Of a DNA stretch of 64,000 nucleotides, positions 1 to 12,499 are shown piece by piece. Below the pieces are notes generated by a model. It saw only the letters and a program-made list of their open reading frames with translations. It had not been told where the DNA came from and made no database searches. The position numbers and the translations under genes were made by a program. Location of the stretch: the NCBI RefSeq assembly GCF_047948215.1, contig NC_134456.1, positions 61,395,029 to 61,459,028 of the forward strand, read 5' to 3'. Every line of letters starts with the position of its first letter. Position 1 is the first letter of the stretch. The stretch comes from Lycorma delicatula (lineage: Eukaryota > Arthropoda > Insecta > Hemiptera > Fulgoridae).

Positions 1-404
1 AGTTCTGTTGTCATGCATATTTAATTTTACTAATTTTCCTATATCCACTGATAATGATTATTGGCAACTGAATTGTAAAAACAAATTTTGCCCGAAAACC
101 TAAAATTAACCAAATTCTTTTTGTTCTTTCTTGGCATTTCATTTCTTGTTTTTACCAAGATTTAGGTTTATCACCTTTGTGTTCCTTATGAAAACTTGTT
201 TTTGTTGTATATATATATATTTTTTTTTTTTAACATTGAGCATTTTTGTTTTGGTAACATTTTTATTAAATTATGATGTAGCTGCCCAGAACCAAGTAAA
301 CCTAAATTATTGAAATTTCAGTTATCTGAATTCTACTCTTTGTTTTCCAGTAACTTATCACACTATACCTTAGTTCAACTTTTTTCCTTAAGTAATTTTA
401 TTTT
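1..404. other. AT-rich sequence, nothing recognised
   Basis: Low-complexity T-rich sequence with a short TA run near 209-222. The only short open frame here is compositionally trivial (F, L, I rich) and is not supported as a gene. Confidence 0.6.
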
Positions 405-905
405 TTCAACCAATCTTTTACTATAAATATTAAAAACAGCTTACCAATATGTTATTTCATTTCCTCAAACATTTTCAGATATTCTGCCATCTTCAGGAGG
501 AATTTAGAATAAAAAATATAAAATTACAGACATAACAATCGATCATCATCATAAGGTAAAAATTTTGTAAACGTTGCAGTCATAAGTTAAATTAAAGTAA
601 TTACATCCGTTTTGTAAGACTGACAATTGTTATCAATTTTGTATAAAAATTTTAGTTTAACAATTGTGACACTCTTATGAAACAGACATAATTATTTTTA
701 TTTAACTTATGACTAACATTTTCAAAATTTTTACTTTTTGATGTTCAATTATTATGTCACTAGTTTCATCTGCGAAATTTATATTTTTTATACATTTTCA
801 TTGTAAATTATTATAAATTCCTGCTAAAGATGGCAGAGTAGCCGAAAACTTGAGGAAATGAAATAACATACTGTAAGCTGTTTTGTTTATAATAAAAGAT
901 TTGTT
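405..905. repeat. Inverted repeat with hammerhead-like motifs, Penelope-type terminal relic
   Basis: Sequence around 405-600 is repeated in reverse complement at about 700-905; for example the block at 452-470 (gttatttcatttcctcaa) recurs inverted at 855-872. Each arm carries a motif of the form CUGAnGA, short stem, GAAA. On the minus strand of the left arm CTGAAGA is at 496-490 and GAAA at 476-473. On the plus strand of the right arm ctaaaga is at 824-830 and gaaa at 844-847, with GGC (832-834) able to pair with GCC (841-843). This is the arrangement known from the pseudo-LTRs of Penelope-like elements, which carry hammerhead ribozymes. No reverse transcriptase remains between the arms. The family assignment is inference. 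Confidence 0.55.
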
Positions 906-3900
906 GAAATCTTCTACTTTTAAAAAGTGGAATAAAATGAATATGAAAAGTAATAGTAAGTAATTTCAAAATGTAAAACAGTGTTGTGAACTATTGGATG
1001 CAAAAAAACTTCAATTTATATTCTTTTTTTCGTATCCAAGGTTATTGTTTTTATTCTCTTTTGAAAATGCACCCACGTTTTCTTTGACTTTGCCTTAACT
1101 TTTTGACCAACTTGGTCAAAAATAATCGCAATGTCTGCCTGCTCTTTTTGAAACTCTTAGAGCAGGTTATAAATCAAGGTGGTGCTTTCCTATCACAATG
1201 CGATGATTCTCCTTTTCTTACAATATTTGTTCTATGAAGGCCTTCCAGAGTAGCTTCATGTTATTCTAAATCTGATTGATACATTGGAGGACAGCCCTCG
1301 TCCTTCCTCTCATTGATTTACCAATTGCATAATATTCTTCAAAGTAATTTTTAAAAAATTAAGTTTTTTTGTCAATTGTTTTCTTTCAAGTCAGAAATTA
1401 AAACTTTTTCTCCCAGAGAAGTATTTAAAAGTATATCAGAAATATCACCTAATTCAGATGTTTTAGGGTTTAGCAGTAACTATAGTTTAAGTGAATATAT
1501 TTTTTTTTATTTTCTTTTTCTAGAAGTAGGCTCAGAACTCCTTCACTTCATTGCTTAGCATCTGTGCAGAAATTGCTTTCATTTCTCATCAGCCTTTTCC
1601 TTTATATTATTTAAAATTTCTGTATCACACTCTTCTTGATTAGAACAATGTTGATATGGTGATTCAATTAGTCATTTTAAAACAACAGATTCTTCTCTGT
1701 CCAAAGTAACTGCTCTGGCAGTGCATTCCTTAACATAATATTCTACATTCACAAATAAGTGAAAAAGATCATTTGGAAAGATGAATTTGATATTTTGTCT
1801 TTCGTAAAAAAAGTTCATTCAGGAAAATGACCTGGAATTTTTCCCTGTGGAAATAGTAAATATATCAAAAATGTATTTTGTTCTTATTTGTGTGTGCTTT
1901 CTTTCCTCCATTTGTTGATTTATGTGTACTTAAATACACTTATTCTATTAACAGAATAGAGCAAATAATGTCTTATTTTGTGAATAGTATTTATATAGAA
2001 GAGGTTGTTATGTTATGAACACTTAAGCTACTTTATTATTTACTTCTGTAAAATTCATGTAGTATGTCAAGAAAAATAATATCTGTGTTTAAACTAACAT
2101 TGTGTCTTTCTCAAACTCATAAACAAAAGTACTGAATTTGTGTATATTTATTTTTACTTTTGCTTTAGACAATGATATAAATTAATTTAAATAAAACTGA
2201 CTAAAAACTATTATTTTTCTCTTTCATTTCCTTTTCTTACTTGGTATTATTTTAATTGGAAAGGAAATTGAATAGTTTATCAATATCTCTTAATATTTTC
2301 TTTATATTCACATAAATTAATACTTAATTTATCTCATCATTCTGCCTTATATTATCTGTTTTTTGTGAGATGTAGTTTAATTCACTTTTAGTATAAAATA
2401 TTTGCAGTGTGTGTTTGTGCATATGAGTTTTATGTATCCCACAATGGTTGTTAGTGAACAAATTTTCCATTCATTTTTTAATGCTAGGTTTATACAATGC
2501 TTATAGTAGTTCTCACACGCTCTCTTGTTCTTTCATTTCAAGTGTGCCGCCTTCTTTTCTTAATGAACAACAACAATATTCTATCCCTGGGAAAATCTAT
2601 TGTAGAAATATGACAAATGATTATAACAATTGTTTATATAGATGAAAAAATATGTTATTAGCTTTTGTTAAATTATATTTTTACTGAGTTTTGAGCTATT
2701 TTTATTGTTTCTTTAATTTATTTATGTGTTTTTAGCAGATTGTATTTATTAATAAAAAGTGATAATTTAGAAATAGACGTATGTGTTAGGGCACATTTGA
2801 GTAGTTTGTGTGGTATATTGTTATATTCATGCTTGAGATATGTTTAGCCTTATATCTTGAACAAATACCATGACCAGTTGAATCACATTTTCATTGTCAG
2901 GACTCCTCTTCAATTCATGAGAAGCATTTATTCCTAGACCGTGATATTGATTTTCTCACATTTTTGTTCGCTCTATTTAATATAAATATATTTTTAGTTC
3001 CCAAGAAAAATCTATGAAAATGGTATTAAAAATTATATTATATACATATATTTACTTTTATTATATTATTTTTTAAACATTACTAGAAACTTATTTCCTA
3101 TAGTAACTGAATTCATTTACTGTTATATAAATAAAACTTTTTGTGATATTGTTGAATTTATATACATGTGTAATAAATTTGCGATCAATACTTCAGTATT
3201 TCTTTGTTATATTATCTCTTTCTCTAACGGTTCATGTATAACCCAGTTTTATTAAAAAGCTATGTACAATTATATTATATGAGCGTATAAAAGAAAGTAA
3301 TGTAAAATTACAAGTAAATTAAATTCAAATATACATACCATATAAGTTATTCTGTGCTCATATTTAATCTCTGATAGTGTTAATGAGGGCCTTGTGTAGT
3401 TATGCAAATTATTTAGGGACTATCTTTTAAAATAGATTAATGAATATGTTTATATTATTATGTATTTTTTTTAGTCTTATGTCTTATGATAAACTAGTCA
3501 ATGTAATCTATAAAAATTACTTTTTTTAATTTTTATAAAAGCTTCTGGCCTGTAGTTGAACTTAACCAAGATTTAAGTGTTGAGGCTGTTTCTATTTTAT
3601 TACTTGTCTACTTTCTTTTTTCTGTCTGGATTGTTATATTGAACAAGTGATTTAATAACACCAAAAATTTATGTTTTGATGGCATACCAAGAAATATTTT
3701 GAGCTTACTGTTTACATCCAAAATTCAATAAATTAGTACATGCTGTTCATGGAAATGAATGCACAACAGAAAAGAACAGTTTAAACATTATGATAAATTG
3801 CATTAGTGTGGATCAAATGTTACACTGTGCACTTGTGAAATTCTAAAAAGAAATTGATTTTTCATAATCATTGAGAATAGTTTTGCCAGAGTTTTCTTTA

Positions 3901-4219
3901 AAATCGTTTTTTTATTTATTTATGAAATTAATTTTAAAGTATATATTACTAGCCTTGATTGCTAAATTCTTCAAATTATACTTTCAAATATTTTTAAAAA
4001 TATTGTTTATTTAAGATTTATTGGCATCTCTTGTGTACATAACAAACAAATATTTGCATTAAAAAACCCTCTGAAATTGTAGCAACAACTGCTTCATCAA
4101 AAAATATTCAAAGATTTGAAGTATATCTCATTTTAACTAATGTAAAATTTACAGTACGGGAATTCAGCATGTTAGAGTAGACCATAAGCATAATAAAAGT
4201 ATCCCATATTGTAACCTAC
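906..4219. other. AT-rich intergenic sequence, no confident gene
   Basis: Mostly low-complexity AT. Two patches look less random. Minus-strand 1700-1100 has short open runs broken by stops (one reads TSELGDISDILLNT). A plus-strand run at about 3690-3841 stays open for some 50 codons in a coding-like composition (contains LVHAVHGNECTTEKNS). I recognise neither, and both could be old transposon fragments. I searched here for the missing N-terminal XPG exons and found no convincing match. Confidence 0.4.
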
Positions 4220-4220
4220 A

Positions 4221-5330
4221 TCAGCATTTCTCAACCTGGGTTTCATGGTGATATGAAAGGGAAGTCATGAAATTAGCCTACAACTTTACAAGTAAATAAT
4301 AATGAAATCATTTTATGTGAAAAAAAGGCATTTATTATAAACATTTTACTTAGAAATACACATGTAAAGAAAATAAATTAATGAGATTGTTGCATTTGCT
4401 TTTCATTTAAAAGTTTTTTCTTACATGAATCTGTGATAGAAACACACAAAAGCAAATATTTTTCAATTATTAAAAGACGATTCCTATATTTAGCTTTTAG
4501 CACAATCATAGACTAAAACCCCTTTTCACAGAGGTAAGACTTTGTTAGAGGGATTAATATTTTCAGTGTATCTGTGAGTAAATTTATGTATTCACTTCAA
4601 CAAGCAAGTCAAAACGTATCTAAAATCTTCAGATGTGAATTGTAGTTGTAACATTCTATCGGCAGACATTTCGATGAGCTGGTCGTAAATCTCATTTGCA
4701 GCAACTTAGCAGCTACAACAATATATCTCTAAATAGATTCTCTTTGAGAAATCATTTTTATCTTCTGGAAATACCCCTGCCAACTAAATTTTTAGCTCAC
4801 ACAAATGCATCTTCTTGCTGCCTAAACTACCAAAATGTTTGCTTTGAAGGCAAATAATCCAGGTATCAAGCTTCTTAATAAAAGCATGAACTTTGTCTGT
4901 CATTGATAAAATATTTTTATCATGTCCTTTTTTAAATTCACATTAAAGACATTTAAATGCCAAAATACATCATCTAATTAAGCCTACAGCAACATATACT
5001 CATTATTCTGTAAAAAAACCATTGAGAGTCGCCTTTGTTTATCCTGGAAAAATATTATTGATTCTTCTCACAATTCCAATAACTGCAATAAATTTTGTGC
5101 AATCTATGTTATGGTTGTTAGTAACTTCATAAAAAAACATCACAAATACATTGTCATTACTACATTACTCAATACCTACTCTCTTGACAGTTGATGGATA
5201 TAATGAAAAACTCAGTGCAATAAAATATGTAGATTGTTATTTAATGACTCTTCCAGACATCATGTTACATAAAATACTGAACGGAGTAAAAAATAATGCC
5301 TTTGAACCATAGATTCATAAGTTAATATAC
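4221..5330 (-). mobile_element. hAT transposon relic, minus-strand coding
   Basis: The left end at 4221 (cagcatttctcaacctggg) matches the intact left end of the hAT at 53630, and homology continues over several hundred bases (4490-4900 resembles 53860-54340). Reading is minus-strand: the family encodes a BED-finger hAT transposase whose C-terminal region lies near this end. The copy is heavily mutated and no open frame of useful length survives. I could not find the right terminus or an 8-bp target duplication, so the right limit is approximate. Confidence 0.65.
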
Positions 5331-6053
5331 ATTAATGGATTTATACAGAATTGACTGCATTTTCAGAAAAGAAGATAAGTGTTGATTCTCATTCTTACAA
5401 CAAAGTAGGTTAGCTCAATCTGTAAACTAATAAAACCACTTTTAAAACTAACCTAGAAAATAGGATTGTAGTGATTGCAATGAGTAATCTATATGTACAT
5501 TCAGCGTTAGATTAAGAGCACATATAAGCATTATGCACAACAGAAGCAACCTCTGCCAATCACTTATAGAAATAGAATGCACGTACAAAGATAGCCAGCC
5601 ACGTTCTGGTAAATTTGTAGATCATGTTAAATATTTGTAAATTCTACACATCACAAAAAGCCACAATCTTATCATGCACAAAAAATGTGGAATTTATATA
5701 CTAAATGAGAAAAAATGCAGAAAATATTGTATTTAATATCTTTCTAAAAGGGTTTCATTACCACTGGAAGATAGTTGTTATTAATATTAATTTAAAATTA
5801 CCAGCGTTATCAGTAGTAGCAGTGCTGATAAAGAAGCTGCTTACAGATTTGGAGAAGGATCTGGAAGCATAATTTCACAAATCTGCAGTCATTTTTTTAT
5901 GTTTTTTTTTTTTTTTTTAAATACTATTTTTAACAATTCAAGTTGGCAAATGGTGTTCAGTAAGTGTACACTCACATTCGGAAGTAGTTTATTACTACAA
6001 ATACTTTATAATTGCATAATGTTACCTATAAACAAAATTATTTTCTACATATA
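5331..6053. other. Unassigned AT-rich sequence
   Basis: May include the decayed right part of the preceding hAT. Contains a poly-T run at 5903-5918. No gene recognised. Confidence 0.4.
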
Positions 6054-7335
6054 CGAGGTGTGTTCAAAAAGTAACGAGAATTTTTAAATTTCGCGGGTTG
6101 TATTAGTCCGATTCTCGGGATATTTTCGTTGTTGTAGTGGTAAATATAGCTGAAAAGTATCTGTACATTTTTAGCCATATTGGATGTTTAGTCTGTTGTC
6201 AGCTGTCAAAAGAATGACGTTTGTTTTGGTACGATCGGCGATATTTATTTGTATAAATAATGGATCAGAGAATTTGTATTAAATTTTTCTATAAGAATGG
6301 AATAAGTGTAGCAATGTTTTAAAAATGTTAAATATTGCTTTTGGTGAGTCTGCTATGAATAAAGTAAGGGTTTACGAGTGGTATAAGCGTTTTCAAGAAG
6401 GTCGTGAAGACGTTAAAGATGATGTGCGTCCCGGACGCCCCAGCACATCAACAACCGATGAGAACGTGGAAAAGATGAAAGAAATGATTATGACTGATCG
6501 CCGAATCAGAGAAGTCGCTGATGTTGGGATATCAAGTGGCTCATGCCATGAAATGTTTTGGGTATGAAACGTATGACAGCAAAATTTGTTCCAAAATTTT
6601 TGAATTCCGAACAAAAACAGCGGCGAATGATGTTGCTGAGGAGTCGCTAAATGAAGTCAACAACGATGCAGTCAAAACGTGTCATAACAGGTGATGAAAC
6701 ATAGGTTTACGAATGTGTCGAAACTAAGGCCCAATCGTCCCAGTGGATGCATTCTGGATCACCAAGACCGAAAAAAGCACGATAAGTACAGTCGAATGTG
6801 AAGGTTATGCTCACCGTGTTCTTCGATTTTAACGGCATAGTGCATCATTAGTTCTTGCCACAAGGTAAAACGATCAATAAGAAGTATTACCTACAAGTTC
6901 AACGTCGTTTGCGTGAAGCAATCCGAAAAAAACAGCCAGGATTTGTTGTGAAACAATTCATGGCACCACGATAATGCGCCTGCTCACACTTCATTGCATG
7001 TTTGTCAATTTTTAGCTAAAAACAACACTGTAATGATATTCCAGCCGCCATATTCGCCAGACGTGGCTCCGTGTGACTTTTCTATTCCCAAAAAGAAAGA
7101 AAACCGTTTAGGGGCATCGTTTTACAAGATAGATGAGATAAAAGCAAATAGCTGAAAGAGCTAAACCCTATTCCAAATATCGAGTTCCAGAAGTGTTTCG
7201 AGGATTGGAAAAAGCGCTTGCGTAAGTGTATAATATGTAATGGGGGCTACTTTGAAGGGGGATAACTTTAATGTAGACAAATAAACAAAATTCTTTCCAA
7301 AAAACGAATTCTCGTTACTTTTTGAACACACCTCG
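6054..7335 (+). mobile_element. Mariner transposon, near full length, defective
   Basis: About 1.28 kb bounded by matching terminal inverted repeats: left cgaggtgtgttcaaaaag from 6054, right its reverse complement ending at 7335. The TA target is intact on the left (6052-6053) and mutated to TC on the right. Internal plus-strand sequence gives mariner transposase: an N-terminal helix-turn-helix region (6325-6564, with VYEWYKRFQEGREDV), the ITGDET block near 6690 (followed at once by a stop), HDNAPAHTS near 6970 and PPYSPDVAPCD near 7050, that is a D,D34D-type catalytic domain. Several stops and frameshifts show it cannot make transposase. An overlapping minus-strand frame at 6393-6614 is a shadow. 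Confidence 0.92.
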
Positions 7336-8099
7336 TCTTTCTGGTTTAAAAAATAACAATACTAAAATGTTTTGTAAAATCAAAAATAATAATAACTTCA
7401 TAACAAATTAGCCATCCATTAAAGTAATATAAATATAACAGACTGGAATTAATTATGCATGTATTAAGCAATTTTTTCATCACTAATTTCATTTTTACTG
7501 TAATTAATATTACTACTGAGAGTAATAGTTATTATTACTAATTACTATTATCTGAAGTAAATCTATAATAACATTTTCAATTTGAGTTTCATCAGGTCAT
7601 TGCATTTGGTGATACTGTTTTTCAGTTTTTTGACATGTTGAAAGCATATTCTCCAAATTGTCTACATTGATGCTTTTAAATCTTTATTTATAAACTTTCA
7701 TAACATCAGTTATATGAAACATAAAATTATGACATGTAACTTAATTTTTAATTTGAATCCTTATTAGTTTTATGGAATTGAAGCCCCCAGAAGATAAAGA
7801 TGGAAAGTACTTTTATTTTTTTGTGAAGTTTTAGGGTCATTGACTGCTATGGTCGTTAGCACCTTCCACATCAAAAAGAAAAATTAGTTTCCCCTACCTG
7901 TTAAACAAACAAATCCTGTTAACATGTTAACAAATCATCTAGAAATAGACTTGTCAAAGTTTATAACAAAATCCAAAAATAAACACAAAATGGCAAAGTG
8001 TAAAGGGCCCTTGCAACACTTCAAAAGCACATTTCCAATGAAATTTTGTCAAATCTTCAAAAACTGCAACAGTATCACATGAATAAAATTACTGTAATC
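7336..8099. other. Unassigned AT-rich sequence
   Basis: Contains stretches of AT-rich repeats and a less AT-rich patch near 7840-8060. On the minus strand it directly follows the LINE ORF1 stop near 8100 and could be the decayed start of ORF2, but no endonuclease motif is legible. Confidence 0.35.
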
Positions 8100-8760
8100 T
8101 CATTCTTCATGCTATCGCCTAGGCTTCCCCTTAGGCCATCTCTTTTTTCCCCTCATCTCCATTTTTCTGAAGACCTCGATGTCAAATTCCAAAGCATCTG
8201 AGCCTCGGATGGAAGCTTCAGTTCCCCCTCCGGAAATTGCGTAGGATCTTCTACTGCCGACATCAGACGACACCGGCTCCTGTGGCGCGGTGAGAAGTAC
8301 ATCACAATCGAGAGTAGATGCACTCACCACATGTTCTTGTGGTGAGGCGGAAGCCCTCTCTCTTAAAGGCCTCCGTATTTCGGAGGCTCCATTGTTTTTT
8401 CAAAATCTAACTTTTCCAATATTTTAATTTCAGGTATCGCAGGGCCATGGGTTGGGATTTTTCCAATTTTTACTTCAGGTTTCTTGTGTATTTTCGTCTC
8501 AATATCCTTCCCCCTTTAAACTGGTCGAAGGTTTATTCTTTGGTGGAGAAGTACTCCTTTGTTTAGTCACGACTGCTTTTAGTCTTGATGACTTTGGGCT
8601 GCTATGCCTATTTCCCCGGTTCTTCATTTTTTGATCAACGATCCTTTCTAATAATTTGCTAAGGCTGGCGCAAGTTCTGATATCACATCCTTTGGTTGAA
8701 AGGAAGTTGCTGAAGCACAGAAACCTCACGAATAAAGAATCAACACCATCTGTTTTCTTT
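8100..8760 (-). mobile_element. LINE ORF1 C-terminal part, minus strand, relic
   Basis: Minus-strand sequence here reads as the end of a non-LTR retrotransposon ORF1. The 3' part is open from 8330 to the stop at about 8112 (ends RWPKGKPRR). An upstream part at 8729-8499 is basic and Ser/Pro rich (SPKSSRLKAVVTKQRSTSPP). The sequence is much less AT-rich than its surroundings and has short hairpins, for example 8323-8346 and 8367-8385. The N-terminal half of the same kind of ORF1 lies at 10006-10560 on the same strand, separated by an oppositely oriented LINE 3' end, so the ORF1 is interrupted. Confidence 0.6.
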
Positions 8761-10005
8761 TAGCAAATGTTTCATCATGTTCTCTCAAAGGCAAACCCGG
8801 ACGCATTGGTATACACGGATGGATCAAAACAGAGCGATACCGTTGGATGCGCGTTTATTGTTAATGACTATATGTCTTTGGTCTGCCGGGTATTATTATG
8901 AATGTCTTTAATAACTTCAGAATGTCTTCACTACTAAACATGTAGATAGAATGTCGCTATTGATAAACTCTACTCTATAAATAAGGTTTTGAATATCATT
9001 AACCCTAAGTACCATCATATCCTTATTTGTAGCGACTCGTGTAGTGCTCTCCAAACCTTTATTTCAGACATCCTACCGTTACGGAAATCTGCAATGCAAT
9101 CACAGAGTTGAACCATCGCAACACAAGTGAGTTTCTGCTGGAAACCTAGCCACGTGGGAATTCCGGGTAATAAGCATGTATTTTTGCTACTGAAGATGTA
9201 TGTAGTCAACCATCCTTCGCTGCCTGTGTTATTACATCCGACTTTATTACTTGTGTAAAACTCACTCTTCGTGCATGGGGGCAAGATGACTGACTGGATG
9301 GCTACAGTGGATAAACTCCGGCACATTAAAGGTTCTGTGTTGCCATGGCACTCCTCATACAGGAAAATTCCGGTCCTCTGTCCATTGCGGATAGGACACA
9401 CGAGAGCTATTCACGGGTATCTGATGTCAGCAGTAAACGCACCGGTATACGTGCGATGCAACTGCCGTTTGACTGAGCGCCACATTCTTGTGGAATGCAT
9501 ACGTTATGCGGCCTTGCGTCGTAAATTTAAATTGACCAGGTATTTTCGTTAAATCCTAGGCAATAATAGAGAAGTTTTGGAGTAGTTTTTTTTTTTCCGG
9601 GGTGCTAATATTTTAGATGCTTTTTAATAGTGTTTTTATATTTTTTTACATTAATTGTATGTTTTTGTGTCTTAACATTTTAGTGTCGATTTTTTGTTTC
9701 TCTTTGTTTTAAATACTTTAATTTATTCTGATTTTATTTTTAATTTTCTGCTTTGTGTTTTGATTTTTGTTCTATTAGGTTTTTTATTCATATTTCCTGT
9801 TCTGTTTTCTGGGTGTTTTTATTTAATTTTTAACTGTGTTTTTTTAAAACACGTGCATCGTGTTCGGGCGATGATAACACCAAAGAGTTTTTCGTCCAGA
9901 AAAAGCCCAAAAAAAAAAATATGTGCATATTTGTCTCGTGTAGTATGTAAGAATTTCTGACATCCAAAACACCTCACTGGTGTTGGGATGAACGAATGAA
10001 CAACT
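8761..10005 (+). mobile_element. LINE 3' end (RNase H, zinc knuckle, 3' UTR), plus strand
   Basis: Plus-strand reading shows an RNase H domain (NPDALVYTDGSKQSD near 8800-8845, SDSCSAL near 9030, SHVGIPGNKHV near 9150-9180). It is followed by the C-terminal cysteine-rich segment of ORF2 (9300-9549, with RCNCRLTERHILVEC) and a T-rich 3' UTR to about 10005. RNase H places it among LINE clades such as I, Loa or R1-like; I do not assign one. Frameshifts and stops interrupt it. It begins abruptly inside the RNase H, as 5'-truncated LINE copies do, and lies inside a minus-strand ORF1 of what may be the same family. Confidence 0.75.
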
Positions 10006-11060
10006 GATCTATGAAATCCAGCCTTTGTTTTTTCAGGACATTTCGGCTTATTTAACGTAAAAACGCGGAAAGATGCAGAGGGTATGACTTCTCAGTTTCG
10101 TCGCGTATTCAGTCGTTGACATGCAAATAACTTCTTGTCAATAGAGTTCTACAATTTCATCTTTAGTGCAAATCCCCGCATACAACTACTAATTTGGAGG
10201 TATTAAGTGTACCGTGGGATACAACTTCAAAGTCAATGAGTCCTATCTTCGATTTCAGTAACCGAGATGACTTTATTCCATTAATGATCTCATAAACAAT
10301 TCCATTACAGTTTTCCTTGTTTCTTTTACAGGTCCTCCTGCAGCTTCTGTGATCCCTCGAGCGATCATAAAAGGACTGATCTTGGAGAAATCTCCTTCAG
10401 TTTTCTTGACTACCAAATATTTTGGAATCGCATTACTTCATTATCTTTAGGTCAAAACTTTGATCTTTCTTCTCTACATCTCCACACTCTTCCCACCTTT
10501 TCGCTTGCGAAGACAAAGGTTCTCCAAGACTAACGGTTTTTCCGTGAACCCTCCGCCACGGAAGTTGTGGAAGAAGTTTCCATAATCCTATGTTTCATCA
10601 GTCAATATGTCGCAAGGTGTGAGCGGAGAGATGGTTGGGTGTGCTCCGGATCATTGATCCTACCTGGATTCCCCAGTCAGCCACCTCCCATAAATTTAAC
10701 CTGGGCTGGGGAGTCAGGTACTGCCTGATCTACGATACCAACATCCCAGTGCTCGGATGTAGCAGTAAGGGCTCCAATACCCTTGGCAGGGAAAATCCCT
10801 GCCAAGGACTGAAGTGACTAACTCACGCTGGATGGCACAAGACTTCATTAGAGCAAACTCTAAGCAGTCCACTCTCCACATTCAAGAAGAGGATGAACAC
10901 TCCCCATCCGTACTCCGCCCAGCATTGACATAACAGATCAGTCATGCCTCCTGGCGCCACTACAAACAGCGAAACCAAGAAGCACAACTGCAATCAGCTC
11001 TGGATCGCCAACCCCATACTCCACAGGGAGGTTCTGAGCAGAACCATTGCCCTGTTGGCC
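10006..11060 (-). mobile_element. LINE 5' UTR and ORF1 N-terminal part, minus strand, relic
   Basis: Read on the minus strand, 11060-10600 is GC-rich untranslated-like sequence and 10570-10006 a broken ORF1 with runs such as FRVFTLNKPKCPEKTKAG near 10040. The zinc-knuckle part expected next is missing. A plus-strand open frame at 10635-10817 is incidental. The 5' UTR-like part holds a strong hairpin at 10781-10807 (11-bp stem, 5-nt loop). Clade not assigned. Confidence 0.6.
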
Positions 11061-11452
11061 AATGTAAGTGATAGTACCAAAGAACCATGTTGTTGTTACC
11101 TGCCCCAGACATATGCATAGATGTTATTGCATGGATATGGGGTTGGATTTGTCCAGGGCATGGAAAGTATTACACAGCATGATCATCTTTTTTAAGCAGT
11201 TCATAAATTTTTTGTCTTGTTCGCAAACTTGTAAAGTTCCAATTTTAACATATCTTCCCTTCATATCTTAACTTTAACATATCTTCACTGATTTTATTTT
11301 TCTTTACCCAGTCTATGACAAAATTTTGAGTGATGAGAAATTTGATTTATTTTTTGGTAGTATATTTTTTGGTAGTGTATTTATTTTTTGGTAGTTTTTT
11401 TTGTAGTATGATGCATTTCCCATTATTATTACTATAATATTTTTGGTCAAAT
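11061..11452. other. Unassigned sequence
   Basis: AT-rich with a TTTTTTGGTAGT motif repeated three times near 11345-11400. No gene recognised. Confidence 0.4.
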
Positions 11453-12499
11453 TAGGGTTGTCACCTGTTTTTGTAACATAGTGTGATTCATCTGTTAATG
11501 AAGACTACCTGAGTGACATTATTAAAGTGCTTGAGCAAGTATATAGAGAATTGACTTAAGCGTTTTAGTGGTGGTCATGTTAGTGTTAAAGATTATTTGT
11601 TGTGGGCATCTGTCTACCTCAACAAATAAAGAAACCATAGACTGTGTTGAAACTGTTTTCAAAATGATAGAAGAACTGTCAAGGAAATAGCATCAATAGT
11701 TGGGATATCAGTTTGAAGTGTCTCAGTGTTCTCCATAATAAACTCTAAATATGCTTCTCATTTGTCAGCACGTTATTCCAAAAATTTGTCTGCAGATCAA
11801 AAAGAAACTTGGATGACACTGGCAAAAAATCTCATCTTACAATTAGTTAAGATTATTATTATCACTTTCTGAGTGAGATCATAACAGGAGATGTGACATG
11901 ATGTTTTTTGTTTAATCCAAAGACAAAATATCAGTCATCAGAGTGGATTGTGGTCACAAAATTTTGTTTGGATGGGAGTAAAAGAAAAGTTGAAAGCAGA
12001 TTTTTTTAATTCACAAAGGGTATTGTTCTTTGCAAATTCATTCCTGATGGACAGACCATGAACAAAGAAACGTTCATCAATATTCTTCATTTATGGGATG
12101 CGGTAGAGATGAAGCATCCTGAAAAATTGAAACAAAGAATTTGATTCTTTTGCATAATACTGCACCAGCACGTCAATCCATGCTTATTAAAAAATACCTG
12201 CCACAACTTGAGACATCCATCATACTTTTTCAACTTGACACCATTTGAATTTTACTTGTTTCCTAGGTTGAAAAATGCTTTGAAAGAAAAAAATACAAGA
12301 ATCGTGATTACTAATGCAATGAAACAGCTGAGAACAATATCTCAGAATGGATTCCAGGAATGTTTCCAACAACTTGATAGTAATTGGTAAAAGTGTGTAG
12401 CTGCTAAAGGAAATGTACTCATTTTTGTGTAAATAGTTTTTGAAAAATAAATTGTTCACAAAAATAAACTTGTAATAGCTTTACATTTGACAACCAATA
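11453..12499 (+). mobile_element. Mariner relic, plus strand
   Basis: Degraded mariner transposase in the plus direction: an N-terminal segment near 11650-11740 (EIASIVGISV-like), ITGDVT near 11885, and a C-terminal run at 12208-12390 (TPFEFYLFPRLKNALKEK and FQECFQQLDSNW), which matches the end of mariner transposases. TTGTCA blocks near 11457 and, inverted, near 12490 may be remnants of the terminal repeats. Many stops and frameshifts. Boundaries are approximate. Confidence 0.75.

Noticed and set aside
3661..3740. FDG-like codons (ttttgatggc) as the missing N-terminal XPG exon
   Set aside because: Flanking residues do not match the conserved block around that motif, and no splice sites fit.
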